Source: Hyphomonadaceae bacterium (GTDB lineage Bacteria > Pseudomonadota > Alphaproteobacteria > Caulobacterales > Maricaulaceae). Taken from it: 34,404 nucleotides of DNA. Shown here piece by piece: positions 1 through 8,371 of this stretch. The notes under the pieces were generated by a model, which saw nothing but the letters and a program-made list of their open reading frames with translations, did not search any database and was not told the origin of the DNA. The stretch's first letter is position 1. Every line of letters begins with the position of its first letter. Location: assembly GCA_014324115.1 (NCBI GenBank), contig JACOMS010000011.1, positions 1 to 34,404 of the forward strand. Reading direction: 5' to 3'. The translations under genes and the position numbers were made by a program.

Positions 1-2
1 AC

Positions 3-197
3 AGGAACAACAGGATTATGAGCCCCACCCTTGAGGGGTTTGTCAACGGCCCGGCCGAGGCTGCAGTCCCCGCGGCCGCGGTTCCCCGGGGCAACGGCTT
101 CCTTGAGGCTGTTGATTATGTGGGCGCTGTCAGGGATGCCGAAGATACCTGGTGGCAGGGCTGGACCTGCGGCCTGGAAGCCTCTGATCCCTGTTGA
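3..197 (+). CDS. C-terminal fragment of an unrecognised protein (5' end outside window)
   Basis: The frame is open from the left edge and stops with TGA at 195-197. It encodes about 64 residues with protein-like composition: a Pro/Ala-rich stretch, then a segment reading FLEAVDYVGAV, and a Trp/Cys-rich end (DTWWQGWTCGLEA). From memory, endings of the type 'D-Y-I/V-G-A-V ... W-x-x-G-W-T' occur at the C-termini of large secreted or surface proteins in alphaproteobacteria and other groups, so this is most likely the tail of such a protein. An ATG at 18-20 could in principle start a 59-residue ORF, but the Shine-Dalgarno spacing is poor. No function can be assigned from the fragment. Confidence 0.5.
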   Translation, partial: RNNRIMSPTLEGFVNGPAEAAVPAAAVPRGNGFLEAVDYVGAVRDAEDTWWQGWTCGLEASDPC

Positions 198-619
198 TCA
201 CATATGGAAAGGTGTGCGGGGGTTATCCATAAACGACAAACAGGACCGCATCGGCCTTGATGGGCAGTGTCCACCAGGTAGAAACCGGACGGAAATCCCC
301 GCCCATAGATCAATTGTCGGGGCCAGATTGTGGACGCCAGCCTGATTAGTGCGCCGAAACAAAGACTGACCCGGGGTGAGAAGGCCCGGATCAGGGCTGG
401 CAAGTCAGCCTTTCAATATCCGGGATAATCCCGACAAGGCGTCACGGAAAGATACAGGCGCACGCTGGATGATAAAATACTCCAAAACTTGCGGAAAAAC
501 CTGTTTGGACAAAAACACACCAAAGGCAGTACTGGACACGATTTGCAATATAATTTGGATTTGAAAAACAATCAAGGTTCTGACACATTCGCGTGACATC
601 ATTGCTTTAAGGATATCCC
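198..619. other. Intergenic stretch, no convincing gene
   Basis: This 420-base stretch holds only short overlapping frames without good ribosome sites or recognisable protein. A perfect TATAAT hexamer lies at 549-554, about 65 bases before the glutathione S-transferase start, but I see no good -35 element 16-18 bases upstream of it, so it is a weak promoter candidate. A small hairpin (CGGGA, loop TAA, TCCCG) lies at 421-433 with no following T-run. A minus-strand frame at 405-602 is hydrophobic, but it comes from AT-rich DNA and lacks a ribosome site. Confidence 0.4.
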
Positions 620-1252
620 ATGCTCAGGCTTTACGATTTCGATGGCGCCCCCAGTCCCAGACGTGCGAAAATGTTCCTCGTGGAGAAGGGGCTGGAATTT
701 GAAAATATCCAGATTGACCTCCGCAAAGGCGAGCAGATGCATGAAACCTACCGCCGGATCAATCCGAACTGTACCGTGCCGGCACTGATTACAGAGGGGG
801 GCGATGTCCTTACGGAAAACTGTGAAATTGCGATTTTTCTGGACAACCGCTATCCGGACAAGCCCTTGCTGGGCACAACCCCGCTGGAGAAGGCACGTAT
901 TGCGAAATGGAATTTTCGCGTTGAATTAGACGGGCTTTCGGCGGTGGGCGATACGCTTCGCAATACTTCCCCGAACATGAAAGACCGTGCCGTTGCCGGG
1001 CCGCGTAACGTCAGGCAAATTCCGGAACTGGCCGAGCGCGGCATGCAGCGCATCGGCTGGTTTTTTGAGGATCTGAATGGGTGGCTCTCGGAGCGCCCCT
1101 ATGTCGCCGGGAACAGCTATTCCATGGCGGATATCACGGCAACGGTTGCCGTTGATTTCGCAAAGTGGGTCAAGGTCAAACCATTACAGAGCCACACGGC
1201 GATTCTGGAATGGCATGAGCGGATGCGGCAAAGACCCTCTTATTCAGCATGA
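620..1252 (+). CDS. Glutathione S-transferase family protein
   Basis: The 210-residue product has the two-domain layout of cytosolic glutathione S-transferases. It has an N-terminal thioredoxin-fold domain (about residues 1-80) with the possible catalytic Ser in SPRRAK near residue 12, the cis-Pro element NCTVPALI near residue 50-57, and the glutathione-contacting TENCEIAIFL helix after it. The all-helical C-terminal domain (about 90-210) carries the family's conserved YVAGNSYSMADI motif. These enzymes conjugate or reduce substrates with glutathione in the cytoplasm; the substrate cannot be read from sequence. The start ATG follows AAGGA with six bases between. The gene stands alone, followed by convergent genes. 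The GST family call is secure; the subclass is open. Confidence 0.9.
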   Translation: MLRLYDFDGAPSPRRAKMFLVEKGLEFENIQIDLRKGEQMHETYRRINPNCTVPALITEGGDVLTENCEIAIFLDNRYPDKPLLGTTPLEKARIAKWNFRVELDGLSAVGDTLRNTSPNMKDRAVAGPRNVRQIPELAERGMQRIGWFFEDLNGWLSERPYVAGNSYSMADITATVAVDFAKWVKVKPLQSHTAILEWHERMRQRPSYSA

Positions 1253-1362
1253 TATGTGGGCCCGCCGGTGTAGGTCTGATCGGTGTAGAAGCGGCAATTT
1301 TCAGACGCACCACACCCGGAATTGAAACAGATATCCGTTATATAACCTGCCTTGTCAGACAC
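1240..1362 (-). CDS. Possible 40-residue cysteine-containing small protein
   Basis: A GTG at 1360-1362 is preceded by AAGGG at 1368-1372 with five bases between, a good ribosome site, and opens a 40-codon frame ending in TAA at 1240-1242. The peptide is polar and protein-like: an acidic/Gly start, then ICFNSGCGASENC with three cysteines (C-x4-C-x5-C), and an end rich in Thr, Tyr and Gly (QTYTGGPTYHAE). It lies 55 bases downstream of the DUF885 peptidase stop on the same strand and overlaps the last 13 bases of the convergent GST gene. I do not recognise a family. The alternative is a chance frame; the ribosome site and composition are the only arguments for it. Confidence 0.4.
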   Translation of the reverse strand: MSDKAGYITDICFNSGCGASENCRFYTDQTYTGGPTYHAE

Positions 1363-1417
1363 GATTACCCTTGACAGCGGCAACCCCTGGCCGGATTCAA
1401 AATGACATGGCAGCCGC

Positions 1418-3247
1418 CTACCGGATTTTTTCCTCGGCGATCCAGGCGTCAATACGCGCTTCAAGGATATTCAGCGGCAAACTGCCCTCAAGCAGGATAG
1501 CATCGTGGAAATCCCGGATCGAGAATTTTTCACCCAGCTCGACTTCCGCGCGTTCGCGAAGTTGGATAATTTTCAATTCACCGATCTTGTAGGCGAGGGC
1601 CTGTCCGGGCCAACTGATGTAGCGCTCAATTTCGGTCTTGATATTGTGAGGAGCAAGAGCGGAGTTTTCGAAGAAACAAGCTTCAGCCCGTTCCCGACTC
1701 CAGCCTTTCCAGTGTATGCCGGTGTCGACAACCAGACGACAGGCTCGCCACATTTCATAAGTCAAACGCCCGAAATTCTCATAGGGTGTCTTGTACAGTC
1801 CCATTTCCACTCCGAGTTTTTCGGCATATAAACCCCAGCCCTCCCCAAAAGCGTGAAGATAGAGATTGCGTCGGAATTTCGGGAGCCCCGACAATTCCTG
1901 CCCCAGGCTGATCTGGTGATGGTGACCCGGCACACCCTCATGCAGGGTCAGGGCGGGCAGGTTGTAGAGCGGGCGCTGTTTCAGGTCATATGTATTGACG
2001 ACATAATTTCCGGCTTTGCCGAGCTTGGGATTGCCCGGCCAGTAACGACCCGTGGTGTAGTGTGGTGCCATTTCGTCGGGCACCGGAATGACACCATAGG
2101 AAATTCGCGGGAGCGTGCCGAAAAATTCCGGCATTTTCCCGTCGGCCTGTTTGGCAAACCAGGCGGCTTCCTTCAGGAGTTGTTCGGGTGTGTCCGCATA
2201 GAATTGTTCATCCGTGCGCAGGAAATCGAGAAAATCCACAAAGCTGCCCTCAAAACCAGTCCTTTCAATGATGGCATCCATTTCGGATCGGATGCGGCGA
2301 ACCTCGCGCAACCCGATATTGTGAACTTCATCCGGTGTTATATCCAGCGTGGTGTAATATTTGACCAGAACCACGTAATGGGCCCGTCCTTCCGGTGTGC
2401 CTCCGATGCCGATTTCGTTCCTTGCTTCGGAGACGTATTCATCCTCCATGAAGGTCAACAAATCGCGATAGGCGGGCAGGACAGCATTTTCCATTGCCGC
2501 CTCACCAAGCTGCCGCAAATTGGCCTTGTCATCCTCGCTGAAGTTATCGGGAAAATGCGTGAAAGGCTGGAAAAAAGGATGCCGCGTTGCGGGCTGTTCG
2601 GACAAATTCCGGATAGTGTTGATAATGCCCGGCAGGATTTCACGGGAAGCCGTGTAATTGGTTTCAATGCCGCGGCGCAGATTCGACTTATGCTGTCCGA
2701 AATAACGCGGAATAGCCGACAGGCGCGCGACATAGGCTTCGTAGTCCTCGACAGATTCAAACCGGGTCTGCCGCGCGATATAGCTGAACTCACTGAAAAA
2801 CCCGCTATCATTGGTGAAAGGAACACGCGCTTCATCAAAGGGCTGGCGGCGATATCGGGTGCGCAGAACATAGCCGAGCAGATCAAAATTCAACTGTGCG
2901 GCCGGATCGCGTTGCCTGACTGATAATGCAGCGTGACGTTTAAGGAATTGTTCCGTCTGTCGGCGTGTCGCAGCGTGAGCTTCCGGACTCACATCCGGCA
3001 GAAGCCGGAGCGCATTTCTGTCGCCCTCATTTCCAGCCTCGTAGGGATCTGCGGCTGCTTGAGCGGCTTCAAAATCAAAAATCAGCCTGTCGAGTGTATC
3101 AAATTCCCGGCATTGCTGCACACCGTCGATTATGACAGGACTCCGGTCGGTCTCGCAAAAGCCGGAGGCGTCATTTTGAGCTTGCGCAAACAGGAATATT
3201 GAAAGGGACAGAAGGCTTGTGCAAAGCAGGCTGAGTGTGCGGGACAT
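1418..3247 (-). CDS. DUF885 family secreted metallopeptidase-like protein
   Basis: This 609-residue protein matches the DUF885 family, whose members are about 550-620 residues long. The clearest signature is HEGVPGHHHQ at residues 436-445, an HExxxHH-type zinc motif characteristic of this family and of M32-like peptidase folds, which suggests a zinc-dependent carboxypeptidase or dipeptidase acting outside the cytoplasm. The N-terminus (MSRTLSLL followed by a Leu/Ser-rich core and AQA) is a signal peptide with a likely cleavage near residue 22-24. The ATG at 3247 is chosen because CAGGAG lies six bases upstream and the signal peptide starts there; a longer frame back to 3301 would put extra polar residues before it. 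The gene is divergent from sdhC. The substrate is unknown. Confidence 0.85.
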   Translation of the reverse strand: MSRTLSLLCTSLLSLSIFLFAQAQNDASGFCETDRSPVIIDGVQQCREFDTLDRLIFDFEAAQAAADPYEAGNEGDRNALRLLPDVSPEAHAATRRQTEQFLKRHAALSVRQRDPAAQLNFDLLGYVLRTRYRRQPFDEARVPFTNDSGFFSEFSYIARQTRFESVEDYEAYVARLSAIPRYFGQHKSNLRRGIETNYTASREILPGIINTIRNLSEQPATRHPFFQPFTHFPDNFSEDDKANLRQLGEAAMENAVLPAYRDLLTFMEDEYVSEARNEIGIGGTPEGRAHYVVLVKYYTTLDITPDEVHNIGLREVRRIRSEMDAIIERTGFEGSFVDFLDFLRTDEQFYADTPEQLLKEAAWFAKQADGKMPEFFGTLPRISYGVIPVPDEMAPHYTTGRYWPGNPKLGKAGNYVVNTYDLKQRPLYNLPALTLHEGVPGHHHQISLGQELSGLPKFRRNLYLHAFGEGWGLYAEKLGVEMGLYKTPYENFGRLTYEMWRACRLVVDTGIHWKGWSRERAEACFFENSALAPHNIKTEIERYISWPGQALAYKIGELKIIQLRERAEVELGEKFSIRDFHDAILLEGSLPLNILEARIDAWIAEEKIR

Positions 3248-3318
3248 AAATTCTCCTGATGAAATAACCCGGTCGATACTGCGTGACAATTCGTTCGCCA
3301 AGTGTTATCACGCGGTAG

Positions 3319-3347
3319 TTGACTCGGGTGACCTGACTGTTTAATCT
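3319..3347 (+). promoter_or_regulatory. Sigma70-type promoter for sdhCDA
   Basis: TTGACT at 3319-3324 and TAATCT at 3342-3347 are separated by exactly 17 bases, a good housekeeping promoter. Transcription would begin near 3354, some 35 bases before the sdhC ATG, whose ribosome site AAAGGA precedes it. It lies in the 141-base divergent region between the DUF885 gene and sdhC. No operator repeats were noticed there. Confidence 0.55.
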
Positions 3348-3388
3348 GCCGCGAAAATAAGGAGTAAGCATAGAAAGGAATAACCATT

Positions 3389-3778
3389 ATGGCTTCTGAA
3401 TGGAACGATCCGCGACCCATGGCGCCGCATTTACAAATCTGGCGCTGGCACCCGGCGATGATGTCATCCATCCTGCACCGGGCCTCGGCCATCATTTGCT
3501 ATGCCGGGCTGATAAAAGTGGCTTTGGGATTGCTGATATTGGCTTTGACAGGCTCCCTGCCCCTGGAGAGTCTGATATTTTCTCCCGTGGGGGCGTTTGG
3601 ACTATTCGTTTTTCTATCTGCTTTCATTTTTACGGCCTTTGCGCAACTGCGTCATGCCGTTTGGGATCGCGGCGGTATGTTCGATCCCGATATGAATAAC
3701 AGGCTTTCTTGGGTGATGATTGTCAGCGCCTTGATTCTGGCGTTGCTTTTAACCATCCTGGCAACAGGAGTGCTGTAA
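3389..3778 (+). CDS. sdhC: Succinate dehydrogenase cytochrome b556 subunit
   Basis: This is the first membrane anchor subunit of complex II, which with SdhD holds heme b and the ubiquinone site in the inner membrane. The 129-residue product carries the family signature at its N-terminus (RPMAPHLQIWRW, then SILHRAS at 27-33, where Ser27 and Arg31 match the quinone-site residues of the E. coli protein). Three membrane helices follow (about 33-55, 66-88 and 107-128). The axial heme ligand is His89 in RHAVWDRGG. The stop codon overlaps the sdhD start by one base (TAATG), so translation is coupled. Length and motifs are normal for the family. Confidence 0.93.
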   Translation: MASEWNDPRPMAPHLQIWRWHPAMMSSILHRASAIICYAGLIKVALGLLILALTGSLPLESLIFSPVGAFGLFVFLSAFIFTAFAQLRHAVWDRGGMFDPDMNNRLSWVMIVSALILALLLTILATGVL

Positions 3779-4113
3779 TGTCGGCCAAGGGAACCACACA
3801 TCACAAAATACACGGTCTGACAGGTTGGGGGCTGATTATCGGTCTACCCTTCGCGATTTTCGGTGCGCTGAAAGCGATTGGCGGTGGCTCACAAGGTTTT
3901 GTGGACTGGCTGTCTTCGCCGACGGGCGCCGTCGGATTCCTGGCGTTTGCTACGGCGGCTATCTGGTACTGCAAGCTCGAATTTGATGAGGTGGTCATGG
4001 ATTACACGGATGGCGGCTTGCGTTCACTGGGCCTGAATTTGAACCGCCTGGTCGCTCTGGCCATTTGGGCGGTTTCCGCCTTCGCCGTTTTGAAACTCTG
4101 GTTGGGAGCCTGA
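3778..4113 (+). CDS. sdhD: Succinate dehydrogenase hydrophobic membrane anchor subunit
   Basis: This 111-residue, three-helix protein (about 16-36, 48-64 and 88-110) sits between sdhC and sdhA and is the second anchor subunit. The family's helix-2 motif is H-x11-D-Y: the His binds heme b, and the Asp-Tyr (D82-Y83 in E. coli) is at the quinone site. Here Asp75-Tyr76 are present with the expected spacing, but the residue 12 before Tyr76 is Tyr64 ([14 protein letters not shown]), not His. Cys65 is adjacent. The other heme ligand, in SdhC, is intact. The start is the ATG of TAATG at the end of sdhC; a longer upstream frame would run inside sdhC. The identity is supported by position and the DY motif. 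Confidence 0.82.
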   Translation: MSAKGTTHHKIHGLTGWGLIIGLPFAIFGALKAIGGGSQGFVDWLSSPTGAVGFLAFATAAIWYCKLEFDEVVMDYTDGGLRSLGLNLNRLVALAIWAVSAFAVLKLWLGA

Positions 4114-4120
4114 ATACACC

Positions 4121-5905
4121 ATGGCTGAATGGATTGATCACACGTATGATGTCGTCGTCATCGGGGCTGGCGGGGCCGGCCTGCGCGCCACCCTTGGGGC
4201 TGCTCGCGAAGGCCTGAAAACCGCTTGTATAACCAAAGTCTTCCCGACGCGCTCGCACACCGTGGCGGCACAGGGTGGTATCGCCGCATCACTTGGCAAC
4301 ATGGGGCCTGATGATTGGCGCTGGCACATGTATGACACCGTCAAGGGGTCTGACTGGCTCGGCGACCAGGACTCAATCGAATACCTCTGCCGCAATGCGC
4401 CGGATTCCGTGTACGAGCTTGAAAACTGGGGGATGCCGTTTTCGCGAAATGAAGACGGCAAAATCTATCAACGCCCGTTTGGGGGTCACACGACCGAATT
4501 CGGCGAAGGTCCACCGGTGCAGCGCACATGCGCCGCTGCCGACCGCACAGGTCATGCCATGCTGCATACGCTTTATGGCCAGTCCGTACGCAAAAAGGCC
4601 GAGTTCTTTGTCGAGTATTTCGCTATTGATCTCATCATGGATAACGATGTCTGCCGCGGGGTCACAGCCTGGAAACTTGACGACGGTACGCTCCACCGTT
4701 TCCGGGCCCAGACCGTCGTGCTTGCAACAGGCGGTTATGGGCGCGTGTTTTTCTCCGCCACGTCGGCCCACACATGTACCGGTGACGGATCCGCCATGGT
4801 GGTGCGCGCCGGATTGCCCGTTCAGGATATGGAGTTTATCCAGTTCCATCCGACCGGAATTTACGGTGCGGGTTGTCTGATCACCGAAGGCGCCCGCGGT
4901 GAGGGCGGATACCTGACCAATTCCGAGGGTGAGCGCTTTATGGAGCGCTATGCACCGAGTGTAAAAGACCTCGCTTCTCGTGATGTCGTCTCCCGCGCCA
5001 TGGTTGTGGAAATCCGGGAAGGACGCGGTGTCGGCAAAAACAGAGACCATATTTTCCTGCATCTTGATCATCTTGACCCGGAAGTCCTGGCCCGGCGCCT
5101 GCCGGGAATTTCTGAAACGGCCAAGGTCTTTGCCGGGATTGACCTGACCAAAGATCCCATTCCCGTCATCCCGACCTGCCATTACAACATGGGCGGCATT
5201 CAGACCAATTATCACGGCGAGGTCGTAACCAAAAAAGGCGAGAACCCGGATGCGGTGGTTCCGGGCCTGATGGCGGTGGGCGAGGCTGGATGTGTGTCCG
5301 TTCACGGTGCAAACCGTCTCGGTTCGAACTCGCTGATTGATCTGGTGGTATTCGGTCGTGCGGCCGGTTTGCGCCTCGGGGAAACACTCAGGGCCGACGC
5401 GACACAACCCGACCTGTCCAGGGATGCGGGTGACGCCCATCTTGAGCGTTTTGAAAAGGCCCGCAATGCGAGTGGCGGCACGCCGACGGCGGTTATCCGG
5501 GACAGGCTGCAACGCGCCATGCAGGAGCATTGCGCCGTATTCCGTACGACGAAGAGCCTGGCCGAGGGTGTCGAGAAACTTGAAGGCATACGCGATATGA
5601 TGGATGATGTCGCGGTGTCCGACCGGACCATGATCTGGAATACAGACCTGGTGGAAACCCTTGAACTACAAAATCTTGTGGCTAACGCGCTTGTCACGGT
5701 TAATTCCGCTGCCAATCGTCTGGAAACACGCGGCGCCCATGCGCACGAGGACTATCCGGAGCGCGATGATAAAAACTGGATGAAACATACGCTGGCCTAT
5801 TTGGATGGAGACACGGGTAAGGTCAAAATCGACTACCGTCCCGTGCATGAGTTCACCATGACGGACGAGATTAAATACATCGAGCCGAAAAAACGGGTGT
5901 ATTAA
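4121..5905 (+). CDS. sdhA: Succinate dehydrogenase flavoprotein subunit
   Basis: The catalytic subunit of complex II oxidises succinate to fumarate on the cytoplasmic face with covalent FAD. The 594-residue length is standard. The sequence shows the dinucleotide-binding GAGGAG at 15-20, the flavinylation His46 in [10 protein letters not shown], the substrate-binding region around [21 protein letters not shown], and the [18 protein letters not shown] element near the end of the FAD domain. It lies 7 bases after sdhD in the same operon. The usual next gene, sdhB for the iron-sulfur subunit, is absent: sqdB follows instead, so SdhB must be encoded elsewhere if the complex is to work. Confidence 0.97.
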   Translation: MAEWIDHTYDVVVIGAGGAGLRATLGAAREGLKTACITKVFPTRSHTVAAQGGIAASLGNMGPDDWRWHMYDTVKGSDWLGDQDSIEYLCRNAPDSVYELENWGMPFSRNEDGKIYQRPFGGHTTEFGEGPPVQRTCAAADRTGHAMLHTLYGQSVRKKAEFFVEYFAIDLIMDNDVCRGVTAWKLDDGTLHRFRAQTVVLATGGYGRVFFSATSAHTCTGDGSAMVVRAGLPVQDMEFIQFHPTGIYGAGCLITEGARGEGGYLTNSEGERFMERYAPSVKDLASRDVVSRAMVVEIREGRGVGKNRDHIFLHLDHLDPEVLARRLPGISETAKVFAGIDLTKDPIPVIPTCHYNMGGIQTNYHGEVVTKKGENPDAVVPGLMAVGEAGCVSVHGANRLGSNSLIDLVVFGRAAGLRLGETLRADATQPDLSRDAGDAHLERFEKARNASGGTPTAVIRDRLQRAMQEHCAVFRTTKSLAEGVEKLEGIRDMMDDVAVSDRTMIWNTDLVETLELQNLVANALVTVNSAANRLETRGAHAHEDYPERDDKNWMKHTLAYLDGDTGKVKIDYRPVHEFTMTDEIKYIEPKKRVY

Positions 5906-5972
5906 ATTTGTTTTCAGCACACAAAATGACGGGCCGACCTGACCCCTTTTGCCCTTGATGCAAAGTGAGCAC

Positions 5973-7193
5973 ATGAAAATAGCAGTTCTGGGCGGTGACG
6001 GATTTTGCGGTTGGCCGACCGCTTTAAGCCTGTCTGACAAAGGTCATGATGTTCACATCATCGACAATCTTTCCCGCCGCTGGATTGACGCGGAGCTGGG
6101 CGTACAGTCGCTGACACCTGTGGATTCGATACAGGAGCGCCAGCGGGTGTGGTACGAAATCACCGGGCGTCGCATTCATTTTCACCTGATTGATATTGCC
6201 GGAGATTACGAAGTTATCAAGCAATGGCTGGGCAAGCACCGTCCGGATGCTGTTATCCATTTTGCCGAACAGCGCGCCGCGCCCTATTCCATGAAGTCGC
6301 CGCATCACAAGGCTTACACCGTTAACAATAATGTCAACGCGACTCATAACATCCTCAACGCGTTGGTTGAGGTTGATCTGGACGCACATCTTGTCCACCT
6401 TGGCACGATGGGGGTTTACGGCTATTCATCTATCGGTGCGGCCATTCCCGAGGGCTATCTGGGCGTGGATATCGCTACACTTGACGGCAGGAAGAAGACG
6501 ACCGAAATTCTCTATCCGGCCAATCCGGGCTCCATCTATCATATGACCAAATGTATGGATCAGCTCCTTTTTGCCTACTACGCCAAGAATGACGGTATGC
6601 GCATCACCGACCTGCATCAAGGCATTGTCTGGGGCACACACACGACACAGACCCGCCTGCATGAACAGCTGATCAACCGTTTCGATTATGACGGAGACTA
6701 CGGAACCGTGCTTAATCGATTCCTCATTCAGGCGGCGGTTGGCTATCCGCTAACCGTGCACGGCACAGGTGGGCAGACCCGTGCTTTCATTCATTTGCAG
6801 GATTCGGTCAAATGCATAGAAATTGCGCTCAATAACCCGCCGAAAAAAGGTGACCGTGTTGAGGTTTTCAACCAGATGACAGAAACACACCGGGTGAGGG
6901 ATCTGGCCAGGCTGATCCAAAAAATGACAGGCTGCGAGATTATCAATATCCCAAACCCCCGCAAGGAAGCGGCGGAAAATGACTTGGTGGTCAAAAACGA
7001 CAAATTCCTCAACCTTGGTCTCAACCCGATCACCCTAAAGGAGGGTCTTCTGGACGAAGTTGTTGAAATCGCCAGAAGATATAACCGCCGCATTGATCGC
7101 TCCCGCATTGTCGCGACTTCGGCTTGGACGAAAAATATTGCAAAAACACTTATCCATGATCCGGAAAGCAAGGGGCTGAAGTCGGTTGGGTAA
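5973..7193 (+). CDS. sqdB: UDP-sulfoquinovose synthase
   Basis: SqdB/SQD1 converts UDP-glucose and sulfite to UDP-sulfoquinovose, the head-group donor of the sulfolipid SQDG. The 406-residue protein is an extended short-chain dehydrogenase with the NAD-binding GGDGFCGWP near its start. It also has the DNLSRR element, FAEQRAAPYSM at 97-107, the catalytic Thr145 in LGTMG, and Tyr189/Lys193 in YHMTK, all at positions matching plant SQD1 and bacterial SqdB. The ATG at 5973 is chosen because the family begins directly with MKIAVLGGDG; a TTG at 5949 and an ATG at 5958 are in-frame alternatives. It lies 67 bases after sdhA, without an obvious terminator between, so read-through from the sdh promoter is possible. 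Confidence 0.93.
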   Translation: MKIAVLGGDGFCGWPTALSLSDKGHDVHIIDNLSRRWIDAELGVQSLTPVDSIQERQRVWYEITGRRIHFHLIDIAGDYEVIKQWLGKHRPDAVIHFAEQRAAPYSMKSPHHKAYTVNNNVNATHNILNALVEVDLDAHLVHLGTMGVYGYSSIGAAIPEGYLGVDIATLDGRKKTTEILYPANPGSIYHMTKCMDQLLFAYYAKNDGMRITDLHQGIVWGTHTTQTRLHEQLINRFDYDGDYGTVLNRFLIQAAVGYPLTVHGTGGQTRAFIHLQDSVKCIEIALNNPPKKGDRVEVFNQMTETHRVRDLARLIQKMTGCEIINIPNPRKEAAENDLVVKNDKFLNLGLNPITLKEGLLDEVVEIARRYNRRIDRSRIVATSAWTKNIAKTLIHDPESKGLKSVG

Positions 7194-7543
7194 TCACCTG
7201 AAGTGTTGCATATCGTAAATCGGATATTCAGTAGATACCAACAATGTCGTCGTTCCAGTCTTGATAGGCGAAAAACAAGTCTGGATCGTTTATTGAATTT
7301 GTAACGGGACAATTTTCCGAAGATGCGCTATCGCCGCTTCCAAGCCCCCCTCCTGATAACACTCCGGATGCGCCAGGCGGGAAATTGTTTTATCGTCCCA
7401 CATATCACAAAAAGGCGGTTCGGTTTCTCGCAAAATCAATGTGAGCCCCCGTTTTATCGGCTGGGAGATATTTCTGTCACGGGTTGCACGCCTGTAAAAT
7501 TAACTCGTGATTATGCTCTTGGACAATTTATGGATCACTATCA
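7194..7543. other. 350-base spacer inside the sqd cluster
   Basis: The stretch between sqdB and sqdD is long for an operon. A 74-codon plus-strand frame (7323-7547) ends in a TGA overlapping the sqdD ATG (ATGA), as coupled genes do, but its composition and codon use do not look like a protein and I see no family; I do not call it a gene. No clear promoter pair or terminator was seen. Confidence 0.35.
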
Positions 7544-8365
7544 ATGATTAAAGCCGAAACCGCCTATGTTACGCTTCTGACGCATCACGCCTATCTGCCG
7601 GGGGCGGTGGCTTTGGTTCGGTCACTGACATTGACGGGGACGACTGCCGATATTGTTATCCTGCACACCGAAGGTATTGTAACGGATATGCTCAAACCAT
7701 TGGTCAATCTGGGCGCAAAGCCGGTGCAGGTTGATCTACTTGATGTGTCGGATGAATTTCGACAGACGCACCGCAAAGATAAAATCCATGGTGATGCGCC
7801 CTTTACCAAGGGCCGCAAGCCCGATTTCCATACACCGCTGGCCAATTTTGCCAAGCTACGACTCTGGCAGTTGACCCAATACGACAAAGTGGTCTTTCTT
7901 GATGCCGATGTAATTGTAATCCGCAACATAGACGCACTATTCGACTACCCCGAATTCTGCGGTGCGCCAAACGTCTACGAGTCTCTAAGAGATTTCCATC
8001 GTCTCAATAGCGGTGTGTTCACGGCCAAGCCGTCCGAGATCACATTTAGTGCTATGATGGACAAACTCGACACGCCTGGTGTGTTCTGGCAGCGTACGGA
8101 CCAGACTTTCCTCCAGAGCTATTTTCCAGACTGGCACGGCCTGCCGATTTTCTATAACACCCTGCAATACATCTGGTTCAATCTACCGGAGCTCTGGAAC
8201 TGGAACAGTGTCAGGGTTATCCACTACCAGTATGAAAAACCGTGGGAAACGGATAATCCCCGCGCACGTCGGCTCGGCCCGCTTATTGATATATGGCAGG
8301 CTTATTGTTCGGGTAAGGACATTCCTGAATTCTCCGATATGCCAAACCCATCATTTCGAATTTGA
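7544..8365 (+). CDS. sqdD: Glycogenin-like (GT8) glycosyltransferase, sulfolipid SqdD
   Basis: This 273-residue retaining glycosyltransferase of family GT8 has the start pattern AYVTLLTHHAYLPGAVAL and the metal- and nucleotide-binding DxD motif at Asp120-Ala-Asp122 (VVFLDADVIVI). It also has the NSGVFTAKPS and DQTFL elements typical of glycogenin-like enzymes. In Rhodobacter sphaeroides the sqdB-sqdD-sqdC operon encodes a glycogenin-like SqdD needed to use UDP-sulfoquinovose, and the same order here makes SqdD the best reading: transfer of sulfoquinovose to an acceptor at the cytoplasmic side. It ends six bases before sqdC. Family membership is clear; the SqdD role rests on gene order. Confidence 0.82.
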   Translation: MIKAETAYVTLLTHHAYLPGAVALVRSLTLTGTTADIVILHTEGIVTDMLKPLVNLGAKPVQVDLLDVSDEFRQTHRKDKIHGDAPFTKGRKPDFHTPLANFAKLRLWQLTQYDKVVFLDADVIVIRNIDALFDYPEFCGAPNVYESLRDFHRLNSGVFTAKPSEITFSAMMDKLDTPGVFWQRTDQTFLQSYFPDWHGLPIFYNTLQYIWFNLPELWNWNSVRVIHYQYEKPWETDNPRARRLGPLIDIWQAYCSGKDIPEFSDMPNPSFRI

Positions 8366-8371
8366 CAAAGA

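Noticed and set aside
297-322. CCCCG/CGGGG inverted repeat as a terminator for the left-edge gene
   Set aside because: The loop is 16 bases long and no T-run follows.
405-602. Hydrophobic minus-strand 65-codon frame before the GST gene
   Set aside because: Hydrophobicity follows from AT-rich DNA; no ribosome site, and it covers the GST promoter region.
1853-2923. Long plus-strand frame of 356 codons opposite the DUF885 gene
   Set aside because: It lies wholly antisense to a gene with a clear signal peptide and zinc motif, and shows no family pattern of its own.
4373-5530. Minus-strand frame of 385 codons opposite sdhA
   Set aside because: A shadow of a highly conserved gene; no ribosome site or recognisable protein.
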